Shown: in pieces, positions 7,029-16,332 of the stretch
Position numbering within the stretch: the first letter of the stretch is position 1
Layout of the letters: every line of letters starts with the position of its first letter
Assembly: GCA_900066355.1 (NCBI GenBank)
Contig: FMEL01000021.1
Coordinates: 1-44,678, forward strand
Length of the DNA: 44,678 bases
Direction: 5' to 3'
Origin: an uncultured Ruminococcus sp.
GTDB lineage: Bacteria > Bacillota > Clostridia > Lachnospirales > Lachnospiraceae
Position numbers and translations under genes: made by a program
The notes under the pieces: generated by a model
Told to the model about the DNA's origin: nothing
Databases searched by the model: none
Seen by the model: the letters and a program-made list of their open reading frames with translations, nothing else

Positions 7029-9344
7029 ATGAAACAGCCAATCAGCATTCTTCCGGCAATCGCTCTGCGCGGCACAACGATCCTTCCGGAAATGATCGTT
7101 CACTTTGATGTGAGCAGAGAACGTTCAATCAAAGCAATAGAGGCGGCAATGCTTCATGATCAGAAGATTTTTCTGGTTACACAGAAAGATCCTGAGATGG
7201 AATCTCCGAAGTTATCAGATCTGTATAAGGTGGGAACTGTTGCCTACATCAAGCAGGTAGTAAAACTTCCGCAGGATCTGCTCAGAGTGCTGGTAGAAGG
7301 AATTGAACGTGCAGAACTTCTAAGTCTTGATCAGGAGGAGCCGTTTCTGAAAGCAGAGACGGCACTTTTTGAGCCTGACAGTACGAAATATACGAAATCT
7401 CTGAATGAAGCAATGTTCCGGAGTATTCAGGAACTCTTTCAGAGATATTGTATGGAAAGCGGAAAAATCAGCAAAGATCTGGCAGCAAAAATCCTGAACA
7501 TTGAGGATATCGATCAGTTGATCACACAGGTCTCGGTAAATGTTCCGCTGAGTTATCAGAACAAACAGAAAATCCTTGAGGCAGTCAGCCTTGAAGATCG
7601 CTATGAGGTACTTGCTGCAATCCTCACAAATGAGATCGAAGTGTTCCAGGTCGGACACGATCTGCAGCGCAAGCTTAAATCCCGTGTGGATAAGAATCAG
7701 AGAGATTATATTCTGCGAGAGCAGCTTAAAGTCATCCGTGAGGAACTGGGAGAGGAAAGTACCAGTGATACCGCGGAAGAATACCGCCAAAAAGTTGGTG
7801 AACTTCAGGCTTCTCAGGAAGTTAAAGACAAACTGAACAAAGAAATTGACCGTTTTAAGAGCATGAACAGCAGTGCAGCAGAAAGCAGTGTGCTGAGCAC
7901 TTATATCGAGACACTTCTTGCGCTTCCGTGGGATAAAAAGTCTGAAGATTCCACAGACTTAAAGAAGGCCTGGGAAATTCTCGAAGAAGGACATTACGGG
8001 CTCAAAGATGTCAAGGAACGCATCATGGAATTCCTTGCTGTCCGCAAGCTGACAGGTGGCGGCAAGAGCCCGATCCTCTGTCTTGTAGGCCCTCCGGGAA
8101 CAGGTAAGACCTCCATCGCGAAGTCTGTAGCAGAGGCATTGAATAAAAAATACGTCCGCATCTGTCTCGGCGGTGTCCGTGATGAGGCGGAGATCCGCGG
8201 ACACAGAAAGACTTATGTAGGTGCTATGCCGGGACGTATCACGGAAGCACTTTCACAGGCAGGTGTCAGCAATCCGCTGATGCTTCTTGATGAGATTGAT
8301 AAGACAAGCAGTGACTATAAAGGTGATACTTCTGCAGCACTTCTCGAAGTGCTCGATCCGGAGCAGAACAACCGCTTCAATGACCATTATGTCGAGGTTC
8401 CTCAGGATCTTTCCGAAGTATTATTTATTGCGACCGCAAATGATATGGACAGTATTCCGAGACCACTTCTTGACCGTATGGAAGTCATCGAGATCTCAGG
8501 TTATACTGAAAACGAAAAAGAACACATTGCGAAAGAGCATCTGATCCCGAAACAGTTGGAAGTAAACGGTATTCCGAAAGGAGCACTGACGATCCAGCCG
8601 TCTGCACTTCGCAAGATTATCACACTCTACACCCGCGAGGCAGGTGTGCGTGGACTGGAGCGTAAGATCGGTCAGATCTGCCGTAAGGCGGCTCGTGAGA
8701 TCATGGAAAATAACCAGAAGAAGATCACGGTCAAAGGCAAAAACCTTGAAGATTTTCTCGGTAAAGCCAGATATAGTTATCTGATGGCAAATAAGAAAGA
8801 TGAAGTCGGAATTGCCAGAGGACTTGCATGGACACAGGTCGGCGGTGATACACTTCAGATCGAGGTCAATGTCATGCCGGGCAAGGGAGAACTTGTGCTT
8901 ACCGGACAGCTCGGAGATGTCATGAAAGAATCTGCTCAGGCAGGTATTTCTTACATCCGTTCTGTAGCATCCGATTATGATATTTCGCCGGAATTTTTCC
9001 AGGAAAATGATATTCACGTACATATTCCGGAAGGGGCAGTTCCGAAGGACGGACCTTCTGCGGGTATTACCATGGCGACAGCTATGCTTTCTGCGATCAT
9101 CGGAAGAGAAGTGCGCGCAGATGTAGCAATGACCGGTGAAATCACACTCCGTGGTCATGTACTTCCAATCGGTGGACTGAAAGAAAAACTTCTTGCAGCC
9201 AAATACGCCAAGATCAGGCAGGTACTTGTACCGAAACAGAACAAACCGGATATTCAGGAGATGGACGATGAGATCCTTGACGGTCTGAAAATCTCCTTTG
9301 TAGAAAATATGAATGAAGTGCTTCACGAGGCACTTGCGAATTGA
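7029..9344 (+). CDS. lon: ATP-dependent protease Lon (LonA)
   Basis: A 771-residue AAA+ serine protease. Residues 1-200 form the substrate-binding LAN domain starting ILPAIALRGTTILPEM; a coiled-coil segment follows (about 205-280). The ATPase module has Walker A GPPGTGKT, Walker B MLLLDEID and the GGVRDEAEIRGHR loop. The C-terminal protease has the catalytic dyad Ser677 in GPSAGI and Lys718 in IGGLKEK. It degrades misfolded and regulatory proteins in the cytosol. AGAAGGGA lies upstream; the gene follows clpX by 18 bases, so all three proteolysis genes are probably transcribed together. Confidence 0.97.
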   Translation: MKQPISILPAIALRGTTILPEMIVHFDVSRERSIKAIEAAMLHDQKIFLVTQKDPEMESPKLSDLYKVGTVAYIKQVVKLPQDLLRVLVEGIERAELLSLDQEEPFLKAETALFEPDSTKYTKSLNEAMFRSIQELFQRYCMESGKISKDLAAKILNIEDIDQLITQVSVNVPLSYQNKQKILEAVSLEDRYEVLAAILTNEIEVFQVGHDLQRKLKSRVDKNQRDYILREQLKVIREELGEESTSDTAEEYRQKVGELQASQEVKDKLNKEIDRFKSMNSSAAESSVLSTYIETLLALPWDKKSEDSTDLKKAWEILEEGHYGLKDVKERIMEFLAVRKLTGGGKSPILCLVGPPGTGKTSIAKSVAEALNKKYVRICLGGVRDEAEIRGHRKTYVGAMPGRITEALSQAGVSNPLMLLDEIDKTSSDYKGDTSAALLEVLDPEQNNRFNDHYVEVPQDLSEVLFIATANDMDSIPRPLLDRMEVIEISGYTENEKEHIAKEHLIPKQLEVNGIPKGALTIQPSALRKIITLYTREAGVRGLERKIGQICRKAAREIMENNQKKITVKGKNLEDFLGKARYSYLMANKKDEVGIARGLAWTQVGGDTLQIEVNVMPGKGELVLTGQLGDVMKESAQAGISYIRSVASDYDISPEFFQENDIHVHIPEGAVPKDGPSAGITMATAMLSAIIGREVRADVAMTGEITLRGHVLPIGGLKEKLLAAKYAKIRQVLVPKQNKPDIQEMDDEILDGLKISFVENMNEVLHEALAN

Positions 9345-9390
9345 CAGAAGTAACTTGCAGAGACTTGAACAGTTATCGAAAGAGGACTTT

Positions 9391-9996
9391 ATGGTTATAA
9401 AAAGCGCAGTTTTAGATATCGTATGCGGAATCACAAGTAAGATTCCGGATACCGGTTTGCCGGAAGTGGCTTTTGCCGGCAAATCCAACGTCGGCAAATC
9501 TTCACTGATTAATGGTCTGATGAACCGGAAGGCACTGGCGCGTACCAGTGCACAGCCGGGCAAGACACAGACGATCAATTTTTATAAGATCAATGATGAA
9601 TTGGATCTGGTCGATCTTCCGGGATATGGATATGCCCGTGTAACACCGGCAGAAAAAGAAAAATGGGGAAAGATGATCGAGAATTATCTGCATACTTCCC
9701 GTAATCTCAAAGCCGTTTTTCTTCTGATCGATATCCGTCATGATCCGTCTGCAAATGACAGACAGATGTATGAATGGATTCTTCATAATGGCTATGAGCC
9801 GATAATTATTGCAACGAAACTGGATAAACTGAAACGCAGTCAGGTTCAGAAGAATCTGAAGGCGATAAGAGAAGGCCTTCAGTTAAGAAAAGGAACAACT
9901 GTGATTCCGTATTCTGCTGAGACAAAGCAGGGAAGAGATGAAATCTGGGAACTGATCGAATCTCTGACCGGTGGCGAACCTTCCGAGGAAGCCTGA
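9391..9996 (+). CDS. engB: Ribosome biogenesis GTPase EngB (YsxC/YihA)
   Basis: A 201-residue TRAFAC GTPase needed for large ribosomal subunit assembly. It has G1 GKSNVGKS (30-37), the switch region TSAQPGKTQTIN, G3 DLPGYGYA and G4 TKLDK, in the order expected for EngB. The start at 9391 (AAGAGGA five bases upstream) gives the normal short N-terminus; an earlier ATG at 9313 overlaps lon and would add 26 unrelated residues. It follows lon by 46 bases, a linkage common in Firmicutes, and runs into the ecf operon with a 13-base gap. Confidence 0.95.
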   Translation: MVIKSAVLDIVCGITSKIPDTGLPEVAFAGKSNVGKSSLINGLMNRKALARTSAQPGKTQTINFYKINDELDLVDLPGYGYARVTPAEKEKWGKMIENYLHTSRNLKAVFLLIDIRHDPSANDRQMYEWILHNGYEPIIIATKLDKLKRSQVQKNLKAIREGLQLRKGTTVIPYSAETKQGRDEIWELIESLTGGEPSEEA

Positions 9997-10009
9997 AAGG
10001 ACTAAAAAG

Positions 10010-10855
10010 ATGGGAATCATCAAAGCGGCAAAACTTGCATTTGACTATTTGAGATATGATGAAGATGGAAATGTCGAAGATACGCAGAGAGCGGTTGACG
10101 GCGTTGACCTTGATATACAACCGGGTGAATTTGTTGCAGTGCTTGGACATAACGGCTCAGGCAAATCTACGTTTGCTAAGCACATCAATGCGTTGTTGCT
10201 CCCGACAGAGGGAACCATCTGGATCGACGGAATCGACACGGCGAAAGAGCCGGAACTCTGGAAGATACGGCAAAAAGCAGGTATGGTATTTCAGAATCCG
10301 GATAACCAGATCATTGGTACCGTGGTTGAGGAAGATGTGGGATTCGGACCGGAAAATATGGGGATATCTACAGGAGATATCTGGAAACGTGTGGATGAAA
10401 GCCTTGCAAAGACAGGAATGACTGCATATCGTCATCATTCACCGAATAAGCTTTCCGGTGGACAGAAGCAGCGTGTGGCGATCGCAGGTGTCATGGCGAT
10501 GCGTCCGCAGTGTATCGTTCTGGATGAACCGACAGCCATGCTGGATCCGAACGGACGAAAAGAAGTACTGGAAGCAGTTCATCAGCTGAATCGTCAGGAA
10601 AATGTGACGGTCGTTCTGATCACACACTACATGGAAGAAGTGATCGATGCCGATCGTGTGGTTGTCATGGATGACGGTCATGTCGTGATGGAGGGAACTC
10701 CGAAGGAGATCTTTTCACAGGTGGAGACACTGAAGAAATATCGTCTGGATGTGCCGCAGGTAACGCTGCTTGCACATGAACTGAAACAGTCCGGTGTAGA
10801 CATTCCGGATGGAATCCTTACTACGGAAGAGTTGGTAAATGCCTTATGTCAATAG
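10010..10855 (+). CDS. ecfA1: Energy-coupling factor transporter ATPase EcfA1
   Basis: A 281-residue ABC ATPase, one of two that energise group II ECF vitamin importers. Walker A GHNGSGKST is at 46-54, the Q-loop is MVFQNPDNQI, the signature LSGGQKQRVAIAGV, and Walker B IVLDEPTAMLD. The QNPDNQ Q-loop is typical of EcfA proteins. The start at 10010 has AAAGGA upstream; an ATG at 9971 overlaps engB. The end overlaps ecfA2 by 10 bases, implying translational coupling of the two subunits. It partners with EcfT and exchangeable S components such as BioY. Confidence 0.95.
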   Translation: MGIIKAAKLAFDYLRYDEDGNVEDTQRAVDGVDLDIQPGEFVAVLGHNGSGKSTFAKHINALLLPTEGTIWIDGIDTAKEPELWKIRQKAGMVFQNPDNQIIGTVVEEDVGFGPENMGISTGDIWKRVDESLAKTGMTAYRHHSPNKLSGGQKQRVAIAGVMAMRPQCIVLDEPTAMLDPNGRKEVLEAVHQLNRQENVTVVLITHYMEEVIDADRVVVMDDGHVVMEGTPKEIFSQVETLKKYRLDVPQVTLLAHELKQSGVDIPDGILTTEELVNALCQ

Positions 10856-11733
10856 AACTGAAAAACGTAACTTACACATACAGCCCGGGAACTTCTTATG
10901 AGATCCACGCACTGAAAGACATTAATCTGAACATTCCGGATGGACAGTTTATCGGTGTGATCGGACATACAGGAAGCGGGAAATCTACATTGATCCAGCA
11001 TCTGAATGCATTGATTAAGCCGACTTCCGGCACAGTATCATACAATGGTGAGGATGTCTGGGCAGAAAACTACAACAGAAGAGCACTTCGAAGTGAAGTC
11101 GGACTTGTTTTCCAGTATCCGGAACATCAGCTTTTTGAGAGCGATGTTCTTTCGGATGTCTGCTATGGACCGATGAATCAGGGCAAAAGCAGAGAAGAAG
11201 CTGAGGAAGAAGCAAGAAAAGCACTTCTTCAGGTAGGCTTCAAAGAAAAAAAATTTGACAAATCTCCATTTGATCTGTCCGGCGGACAGAAAAAGCGTGT
11301 GGCGATCGCCGGTGTTCTTGCAATGAATCCGAAGATCCTGATTCTGGATGAGCCGACTGCAGGACTTGATCCGAAGGGAAGGGATGAGATCCTTGACCAG
11401 ATTGCAGAACTTCATAAAGCCCGTGGAATCACGATCATTCTGGTTTCACATAGCATGGAAGACGTTGCGAAATACGTAGAACGTCTGATAGTGGTAAATC
11501 ACGGTAAGATTGCATTTGACGATACTCCGAAAAAGGTTTTTGCGCATTACAAAGAGCTGGAAGAGATGGGACTTGCAGCACCGCAGATCACCTATATCAT
11601 GCATGCTTTGAAAGAAAAAGGACTTCCGGTAGATCCTTCTGATACAACTATTGAGGAAGCGAGAGCGGATATCCTGCGTGCGCTTAAGGAAATGAACTCT
11701 CCTTTACTGAAAGGAGGGGTTCTGAATGATTAG
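10846..11733 (+). CDS. ecfA2: Energy-coupling factor transporter ATPase EcfA2
   Basis: A 295-residue ABC ATPase, the second nucleotide-binding subunit of the ECF module. Walker A GHTGSGKST is at 40-48, the Q-loop VFQYPEHQLF, the signature LSGGQKKRVAIAGV and Walker B LILDEPTAGLD. The FQYPEHQLF Q-loop distinguishes EcfA2 from EcfA1. It overlaps ecfA1 by 10 bases and ecfT by 8 bases, so the three subunits are translated as a coupled unit. The C-terminal part (from about 215) is the extension that dimerises ECF ATPases. Confidence 0.95.
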   Translation: MSIELKNVTYTYSPGTSYEIHALKDINLNIPDGQFIGVIGHTGSGKSTLIQHLNALIKPTSGTVSYNGEDVWAENYNRRALRSEVGLVFQYPEHQLFESDVLSDVCYGPMNQGKSREEAEEEARKALLQVGFKEKKFDKSPFDLSGGQKKRVAIAGVLAMNPKILILDEPTAGLDPKGRDEILDQIAELHKARGITIILVSHSMEDVAKYVERLIVVNHGKIAFDDTPKKVFAHYKELEEMGLAAPQITYIMHALKEKGLPVDPSDTTIEEARADILRALKEMNSPLLKGGVLND

Positions 11734-12529
11734 AGATATTACAATCGGACAGTATTATCCGGCAAAGTCCCCGATCCATAAGCTGGATCCACGAACAAAA
11801 CTTGCCGGTACACTGATTTTTATTATATCAGTATTTTTATTTCATACTGTAGTCGGATATGCGGTAGCAACCGTATTTCTGGCAGGAATGATATTGATTT
11901 CCACAGTTCCAGTGAAGTTTATCTTCAAGGGACTGAAAGCAATCTTTATGATCCTGCTGATCACAATGGTGTTTAATATTCTTCTGACACCGGGTGAGGC
12001 GATCGTTAGGCTTGGAATTTTCAAGATCACAAAAGAAGGTATTTCAATGGCAGTTCGCATGGCAATACGACTGATCTATCTGGTAATCGGCTCCTCGCTT
12101 ATGACACTGACGACTACCCCGAATCAGCTGACCGACGGACTGGAAAAAAGCCTTCGTCCACTGAATAAGATCCATGTTCCGGTACATGAGATCGCAATGA
12201 TGATGTCGATTGCACTTCGTTTTATTCCTATTCTTCTCGAAGAAACGGACAAGATCATGAAAGCACAGATCGCGCGAGGCGCAGATTTTGAAAACGGAAA
12301 TCTGATCCAGAAAGTAAAAAACATGGTACCGCTTCTGGTGCCGCTGTTTATTTCTGCTTTCCGCCGTGCGAATGATCTTGCAATGGCGATGGAAGCACGG
12401 TGTTATCACGGGGGCGATAACCGTACCCAGATGAAACCGCTGAAATATAAGAAACGAGACCATATTGCATACCTGATCCTGTTTGCATATCTTGCAGTAG
12501 CGATCGGATTTCGTATGGCCGGTTTATAA
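11726..12529 (+). CDS. ecfT: Energy-coupling factor transporter transmembrane protein EcfT
   Basis: A 267-residue membrane scaffold with about five hydrophobic segments. The two cytosolic coupling motifs that dock into the ATPases are present: ARG at 183-185 in QIARGADFE, and EARCYHGG at 223-230. AAAGGAGG lies upstream of the start. It lies downstream of ecfA1-ecfA2 and ahead of truA, the usual Firmicutes order. No S component is adjacent, so this is a shared (group II) module; BioY and two further S components are encoded 14-20 kb to the right. Confidence 0.95.
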   Translation: MIRDITIGQYYPAKSPIHKLDPRTKLAGTLIFIISVFLFHTVVGYAVATVFLAGMILISTVPVKFIFKGLKAIFMILLITMVFNILLTPGEAIVRLGIFKITKEGISMAVRMAIRLIYLVIGSSLMTLTTTPNQLTDGLEKSLRPLNKIHVPVHEIAMMMSIALRFIPILLEETDKIMKAQIARGADFENGNLIQKVKNMVPLLVPLFISAFRRANDLAMAMEARCYHGGDNRTQMKPLKYKKRDHIAYLILFAYLAVAIGFRMAGL

Positions 12530-12535
12530 ATAAGG

Positions 12536-12569
12536 ATGGTTCTTGCTGTAAAAGGCGGGAGCCATTTTT
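12536..12569 (+). terminator. Terminator after the ecf operon
   Basis: A 10-bp stem with three G-U pairs (12537-12546 with 12555-12564) is followed by TTTTTA. It may only partly stop transcription into truA, which starts 20 bases later. Confidence 0.65.
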
Positions 12570-12588
12570 ACCATAAATGGAGGATAAG

Positions 12589-13329
12589 ATGAAAAGAGTT
12601 GGACTTGTAGTTGCCTATGACGGAACGAATTACAGTGGATGGCAGATTCAGGCAAACGGAATCACGATTCAGGGTGTGCTTAACGATACACTTTCTGACC
12701 TTCTCGGAGAAAAAATTGAGATCATGGGTGCAAGCCGTACCGACGCGGGTGTCCATGCACTCGGAAACGTAGCTGTGTTTGATACGAATACACGCATTCC
12801 GGGAGAAAAGATTTCCTATGCACTGAATCAGAGACTGCCGGAAGATATCCGTATTCAGTTATCAGAAGAAGTGGAACCGGATTTTCATCCGAGATACTGC
12901 GACAGTGAAAAAACATATGAATACCGGATACTGAACCGTAAATTCCCGGTGCCGACAGAGCGTTTGTATTCTTATTTTTATCATTATACACTTGATGTAG
13001 ATAAGATGCGGGAAGCAACCTCTTATCTGATCGGACGACATGATTTTGCAAGTTTCTGTGGAACAGGTGCGCAGGTAAAATCCACAGTCCGTACCATTAC
13101 AGGAATTGATGTGTGGAGAGACGGTGACATTGTGACGATTCGTGTAAAGGGAGAGGGATTTCTTTACAATATGGTTCGCATCATTGCCGGAACACTGATT
13201 CAGGTCGGAAACGGACAGTATCCGCCGGAACGTGTGAAAAAGATCCTCGATGCCTGCGACCGTTCTGTATCCGGACCGACCGCGCCGGCACACGGACTGA
13301 CACTGATAGGAATTGAATTTTTTGACTGA
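12589..13329 (+). CDS. truA: tRNA pseudouridine(38-40) synthase TruA
   Basis: A 246-residue enzyme that isomerises uridines 38-40 in the tRNA anticodon arm. The catalytic Asp52 is in GASRTDAGVHALG, followed by the family's conserved YEYRILN, FCGTGAQVKSTVRTI and GEGFLYNMVRIIAGTL blocks. The start at 12589 is chosen because TGGAGG lies six bases upstream; the ATG at 12577 in the same frame overlaps that site. It is the last gene of the rightward core block and is followed by the riboswitch region. Confidence 0.96.
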   Translation: MKRVGLVVAYDGTNYSGWQIQANGITIQGVLNDTLSDLLGEKIEIMGASRTDAGVHALGNVAVFDTNTRIPGEKISYALNQRLPEDIRIQLSEEVEPDFHPRYCDSEKTYEYRILNRKFPVPTERLYSYFYHYTLDVDKMREATSYLIGRHDFASFCGTGAQVKSTVRTITGIDVWRDGDIVTIRVKGEGFLYNMVRIIAGTLIQVGNGQYPPERVKKILDACDRSVSGPTAPAHGLTLIGIEFFD

Positions 13330-13383
13330 TGTAGATAAAAAATGTCGATTTTGATGATGTTTCACTTGACTAACAGAATATCT

Positions 13384-13414
13384 ATATGATTAAATCAACA
13401 AGAATTAATCATAT
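13384..13414. promoter_or_regulatory. Perfect 10-bp inverted repeat upstream of the riboswitch
   Basis: ATATGATTAA (13384-13393) and TTAATCATAT (13405-13414) form a perfect dyad with an 11-base gap, downstream of a TTGACT box (13366-13371). A TATACT box overlaps its right arm (13414-13419). It is a candidate operator for a repressor acting on the P-type ATPase transcript; no regulator is assigned. Confidence 0.4.
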
Positions 13415-13423
13415 ATACTATAT

Positions 13424-13561
13424 GAGGGAGTAGTGGCGCATAGCGTGGCAAGTCAACATCCTGACCGTGTGGTCTGGCTTGTCTTAAATAACGAGACTCA
13501 TGTATGGCAAAGTTACTGTTAAGTAACGTTTAGTTTGCTGTACATGGAGTCTCGTTTTTTT
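13424..13561 (+). promoter_or_regulatory. yybP-ykoY (Mn2+) riboswitch with terminator
   Basis: The sequence holds the conserved pieces of the yybP-ykoY aptamer in order: GAGGGAGTAG, then CAACATCCTGACCG, a GGTCTGGCTTG strand and AACGAGACTC. In this class the 5' GGGAGUAG and the CUGACCG-like loop form the docked Mn2+ site. The 3' part becomes an expression platform: ACGAGACTCATGTA (13491-13504) can pair with TACATGGAGTCTCGT (13541-13555), which runs into seven T residues. It lies about 100 bases ahead of a P-type cation ATPase, a typical target. Metal binding is established for the class; the assignment here is by motif. Confidence 0.88.
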
Positions 13562-13602
13562 ATGTAATAGGAAATTACTCCGTAATGTTCCTATTACATA
13601 AA
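13559..13602. repeat. 44-bp palindromic repeat, copy 1
   Basis: Arms TTTATGTAATAGGAA (13559-13573) and TTCCTATTACATAAA (13588-13602) are perfect inverses and enclose a second hairpin ATTAC-TCC-GTAAT. The identical 44 bases occur in reverse orientation at 26127-26170. This copy abuts and shares the T-tract of the riboswitch terminator. It lies between that terminator and the ATPase ribosome binding site. Confidence 0.9.
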
Positions 13603-13660
13603 AGTTCTTCTGGAATAAAGAAAGCCATCTGATCTCTCAAATAAAAACAGGAGGAGAATA

Positions 13661-16303
13661 ATGAAAGATGCATTTATGATGTCTCGGGAAGAAATGCTTG
13701 CAAAGACCAGAACAGACAGTGAAAAAGGTCTGACACCGGAACAGGTAGAAAAATCCCGCAGCACCTATGGCACCAACTCTTTTGTGCGTCAGAACCATGA
13801 GTCTCTGGCAAAAAGAATCTGGGATGCATCCACCGAACCAATGCTGGTCATGCTGATCTTTGCTGCAATCATTACACTGGTAGTCAACATCACCCGCTAT
13901 TTCACAGGTGGAGAATACAACTTCCTTGAGTGTGTCGGAATCTTTGCAGCCATCGCACTTTCGGTAGTAATTACGATTATCACAGAAGGAAAGAGTGCCA
14001 AAGCATTTGAAGCATTAAATAAAATCAACGAGGACACACTGATCAAGGTCATCCGTAACGGAGAACCACAGCTGGTCACCCAGAAAGAAATTGTAGTTGG
14101 TGATATTGTCATGGTTGAGACCGGTGACAAGATCGTTGCAGATGGACGACTTCTGGAAAGCAATGAACTGACGGTTGACGAATCTGCACTTACCGGAGAA
14201 AGTCTTCCTGTAAACAAAGACTCCGAGGCTGTCTGTCAGGAGACGACACCGGTTGCTGAGCGTGTAAATATGCTGTATTCAGGCTGTTTTGTATCTGCAG
14301 GAAACGGTCAGATGCTGGTTACAGGTGTCGGTAATAATACTGAGTTTGGTCAGATAGCACAGGAACTTTCCTCAATTGAGAAAACAACGACTCCGCTTCA
14401 GGAAAAACTCGACAAGCTCGGAAAACAGATTACGGTACTCGGTACTTCGGCAGCAGCCATCGTTTTTGCCATCGAAGTAATCCAGTTTGTAATGAACGGA
14501 CAGTTAAATCTGGATACTGTATCAGATGCGTTTATTACAAGTATAGTCCTGATCGTTGCGGCTGTTCCGGAAGGACTTCCGACGATCGTAGCTGTTTCAC
14601 TGGCACTGAATATTATCAAGATGTCCAGAGAAAACGCACTGGTGAAGAAGATGATCGCCTGTGAGACGATTGGGTGCGTCAATATCATTTGCTCTGATAA
14701 GACCGGTACACTTACCGAAAACAAGATGACCGTTCAGAAAATCTACACAAACGGTGAGCTGATCGAGCCGGAAGCGCTGAAAGACGAAATCCTTCTCAAA
14801 AACTATTGTATCAACAGCAATGCCAACATTTCCATGGAAAATGGAAACTGGTCTTTTATCGGAAATCCGACAGAATGTTCCTTGCTTGCAGCTGCTGCAA
14901 AAGCAGGTGTCGATTATCAGAAACTTCGCCATGAAGCAGATGTGGTACGTGTGTTTCCGTTCTCTTCACAGAACAAAGATATGAGTACCATGATCCGTGA
15001 AAACGGAAAAGATATTCTCTATGTAAAGGGAAATCCGGAAAAAATTATTTCACTCTGCAGTGGAATTTCTGATGAAGAAAAAGAAAAGAATTTCCGTCTG
15101 ATGGAAGAATTTCAGAGCAAGGCGGGCCGTCTGCTTGCATTTGCACATAAAGAACTGGACGGATATCATGGAGAGGCACAGGAAGATGTAGAGCAGGACC
15201 TGATTTATGATGGATTTGTCGTAATTTCAGACCCGTTGAGTCCGGATGTTTATGAATCTATCCGCAACTGTCAGAGTGCAGGAATTGAAGTCAAAATGCT
15301 TACCGGTGACAACATCCGTACTGCAAGAGCAATTGCAAATGAACTGCATATGCTTGATGAGAATCACATCGCAGTGGAAGCTTCTGACATCGAAAAAATG
15401 ACAGATGAAGAACTTAAAGAAGCACTCAAAAAGATTCAGGTTATTGCAAGAAGTACACCGCTTGTCAAGATGCGTGTAGTAAAGCTTCTGAAAGAACAGG
15501 GAAATGTCGTAGCAGTTACCGGTGACGGAATCAACGATGCACCGGCGATCAAACATGCCGATGTGGGTATTGCGATGGGAATCGCAGGAACAGATGTCAC
15601 CAAAGAAGCCAGCGATATGGTGCTTCTGGATGATTCATTTTCTACGATTATCAAAGCAGTTCAGTGGGGGCGTGGAATTTATGAAAACTTCAAACGTTTC
15701 ATTCAGTTCCAGCTTACTGTAAATGTTTCTTCTGTAGTCGTTGTTATCTGTTCGATACTTGCAGGATTCAGTGCACCGTTTACCGCACTGGAACTTCTGT
15801 GGATCAACATTATCATGGACGGACCGCCGGCACTGACACTTGGACTTGAGCCGATCCGACCGGATCTTCTGAAACACAAACCGACAAGAAGAAATGAAAA
15901 CATTATTTCAAAGAAAATGCTGATTCGTATTTTCTTAAATGGCATTTATATTTCTGTGATCTTTATGCTTCAGCATTTCAAAAACTTCCTTGGCGCAGTA
16001 CCGGAGGAAGAAGCAACTGTATTATTTACACTGTTTGTACTGTTCCAGTTGTTCAATGCATTCAACTGCCGTGAACTGGACGATACACCGATGTGTAAGA
16101 ATCTTCTGAAAAACAAACTGATGCTCGGTGTATTCCTTCTGGTACTGATCCTGCAGATAATCATCACTCAGTTTGGTGCTGCTGTATTTGAAACAGTTCC
16201 TCTTTCTGTGGGAATGTGGGGAAAGATGCTCCTGACTGCTTTTACCGTTATCATTCTGAATGAAGTAGTAAAAGCAGTAAAGAGACTGTTTGGACGTAAA
16301 TAA
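13661..16303 (+). CDS. P-type cation-transporting ATPase (P2, calcium-type family)
   Basis: An 880-residue P2-type ATPase. Visible landmarks are the N-terminal cation ATPase domain (LTPEQVEKSRSTYG), the TGES dephosphorylation loop, the TM4 motif VPEGLP, the phosphorylation site DKTGTLT with Asp346, the KGNPE nucleotide-binding motif, the MLTGDN motif and the TGDGINDAPA hinge. About ten membrane segments are expected, with the C-terminal four at 670-875. Homologues are annotated as Ca2+-ATPases, but several members behind yybP-ykoY riboswitches export Mn2+; the RNA here supports Mn2+ as a substrate (inference). An AGGAGG ribosome binding site precedes the start. The gene converges on the NYN gene without an obvious terminator. 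Confidence 0.93.
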   Translation: MKDAFMMSREEMLAKTRTDSEKGLTPEQVEKSRSTYGTNSFVRQNHESLAKRIWDASTEPMLVMLIFAAIITLVVNITRYFTGGEYNFLECVGIFAAIALSVVITIITEGKSAKAFEALNKINEDTLIKVIRNGEPQLVTQKEIVVGDIVMVETGDKIVADGRLLESNELTVDESALTGESLPVNKDSEAVCQETTPVAERVNMLYSGCFVSAGNGQMLVTGVGNNTEFGQIAQELSSIEKTTTPLQEKLDKLGKQITVLGTSAAAIVFAIEVIQFVMNGQLNLDTVSDAFITSIVLIVAAVPEGLPTIVAVSLALNIIKMSRENALVKKMIACETIGCVNIICSDKTGTLTENKMTVQKIYTNGELIEPEALKDEILLKNYCINSNANISMENGNWSFIGNPTECSLLAAAAKAGVDYQKLRHEADVVRVFPFSSQNKDMSTMIRENGKDILYVKGNPEKIISLCSGISDEEKEKNFRLMEEFQSKAGRLLAFAHKELDGYHGEAQEDVEQDLIYDGFVVISDPLSPDVYESIRNCQSAGIEVKMLTGDNIRTARAIANELHMLDENHIAVEASDIEKMTDEELKEALKKIQVIARSTPLVKMRVVKLLKEQGNVVAVTGDGINDAPAIKHADVGIAMGIAGTDVTKEASDMVLLDDSFSTIIKAVQWGRGIYENFKRFIQFQLTVNVSSVVVVICSILAGFSAPFTALELLWINIIMDGPPALTLGLEPIRPDLLKHKPTRRNENIISKKMLIRIFLNGIYISVIFMLQHFKNFLGAVPEEEATVLFTLFVLFQLFNAFNCRELDDTPMCKNLLKNKLMLGVFLLVLILQIIITQFGAAVFETVPLSVGMWGKMLLTAFTVIILNEVVKAVKRLFGRK

Positions 16304-16332
16304 AGATAAGTAACTATATAGCTGAGAATAAA

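Noticed and set aside
8496..9578. Long leftward open frame opposite lon and engB
   Set aside because: It is a mirror frame of strongly conserved coding sequence and has no ribosome binding site.
13424..13561. T-box or cobalamin riboswitch
   Set aside because: No T-box sequence or B12 box is present; the GGGAGUAG and AACGAGAC pieces fit yybP-ykoY.
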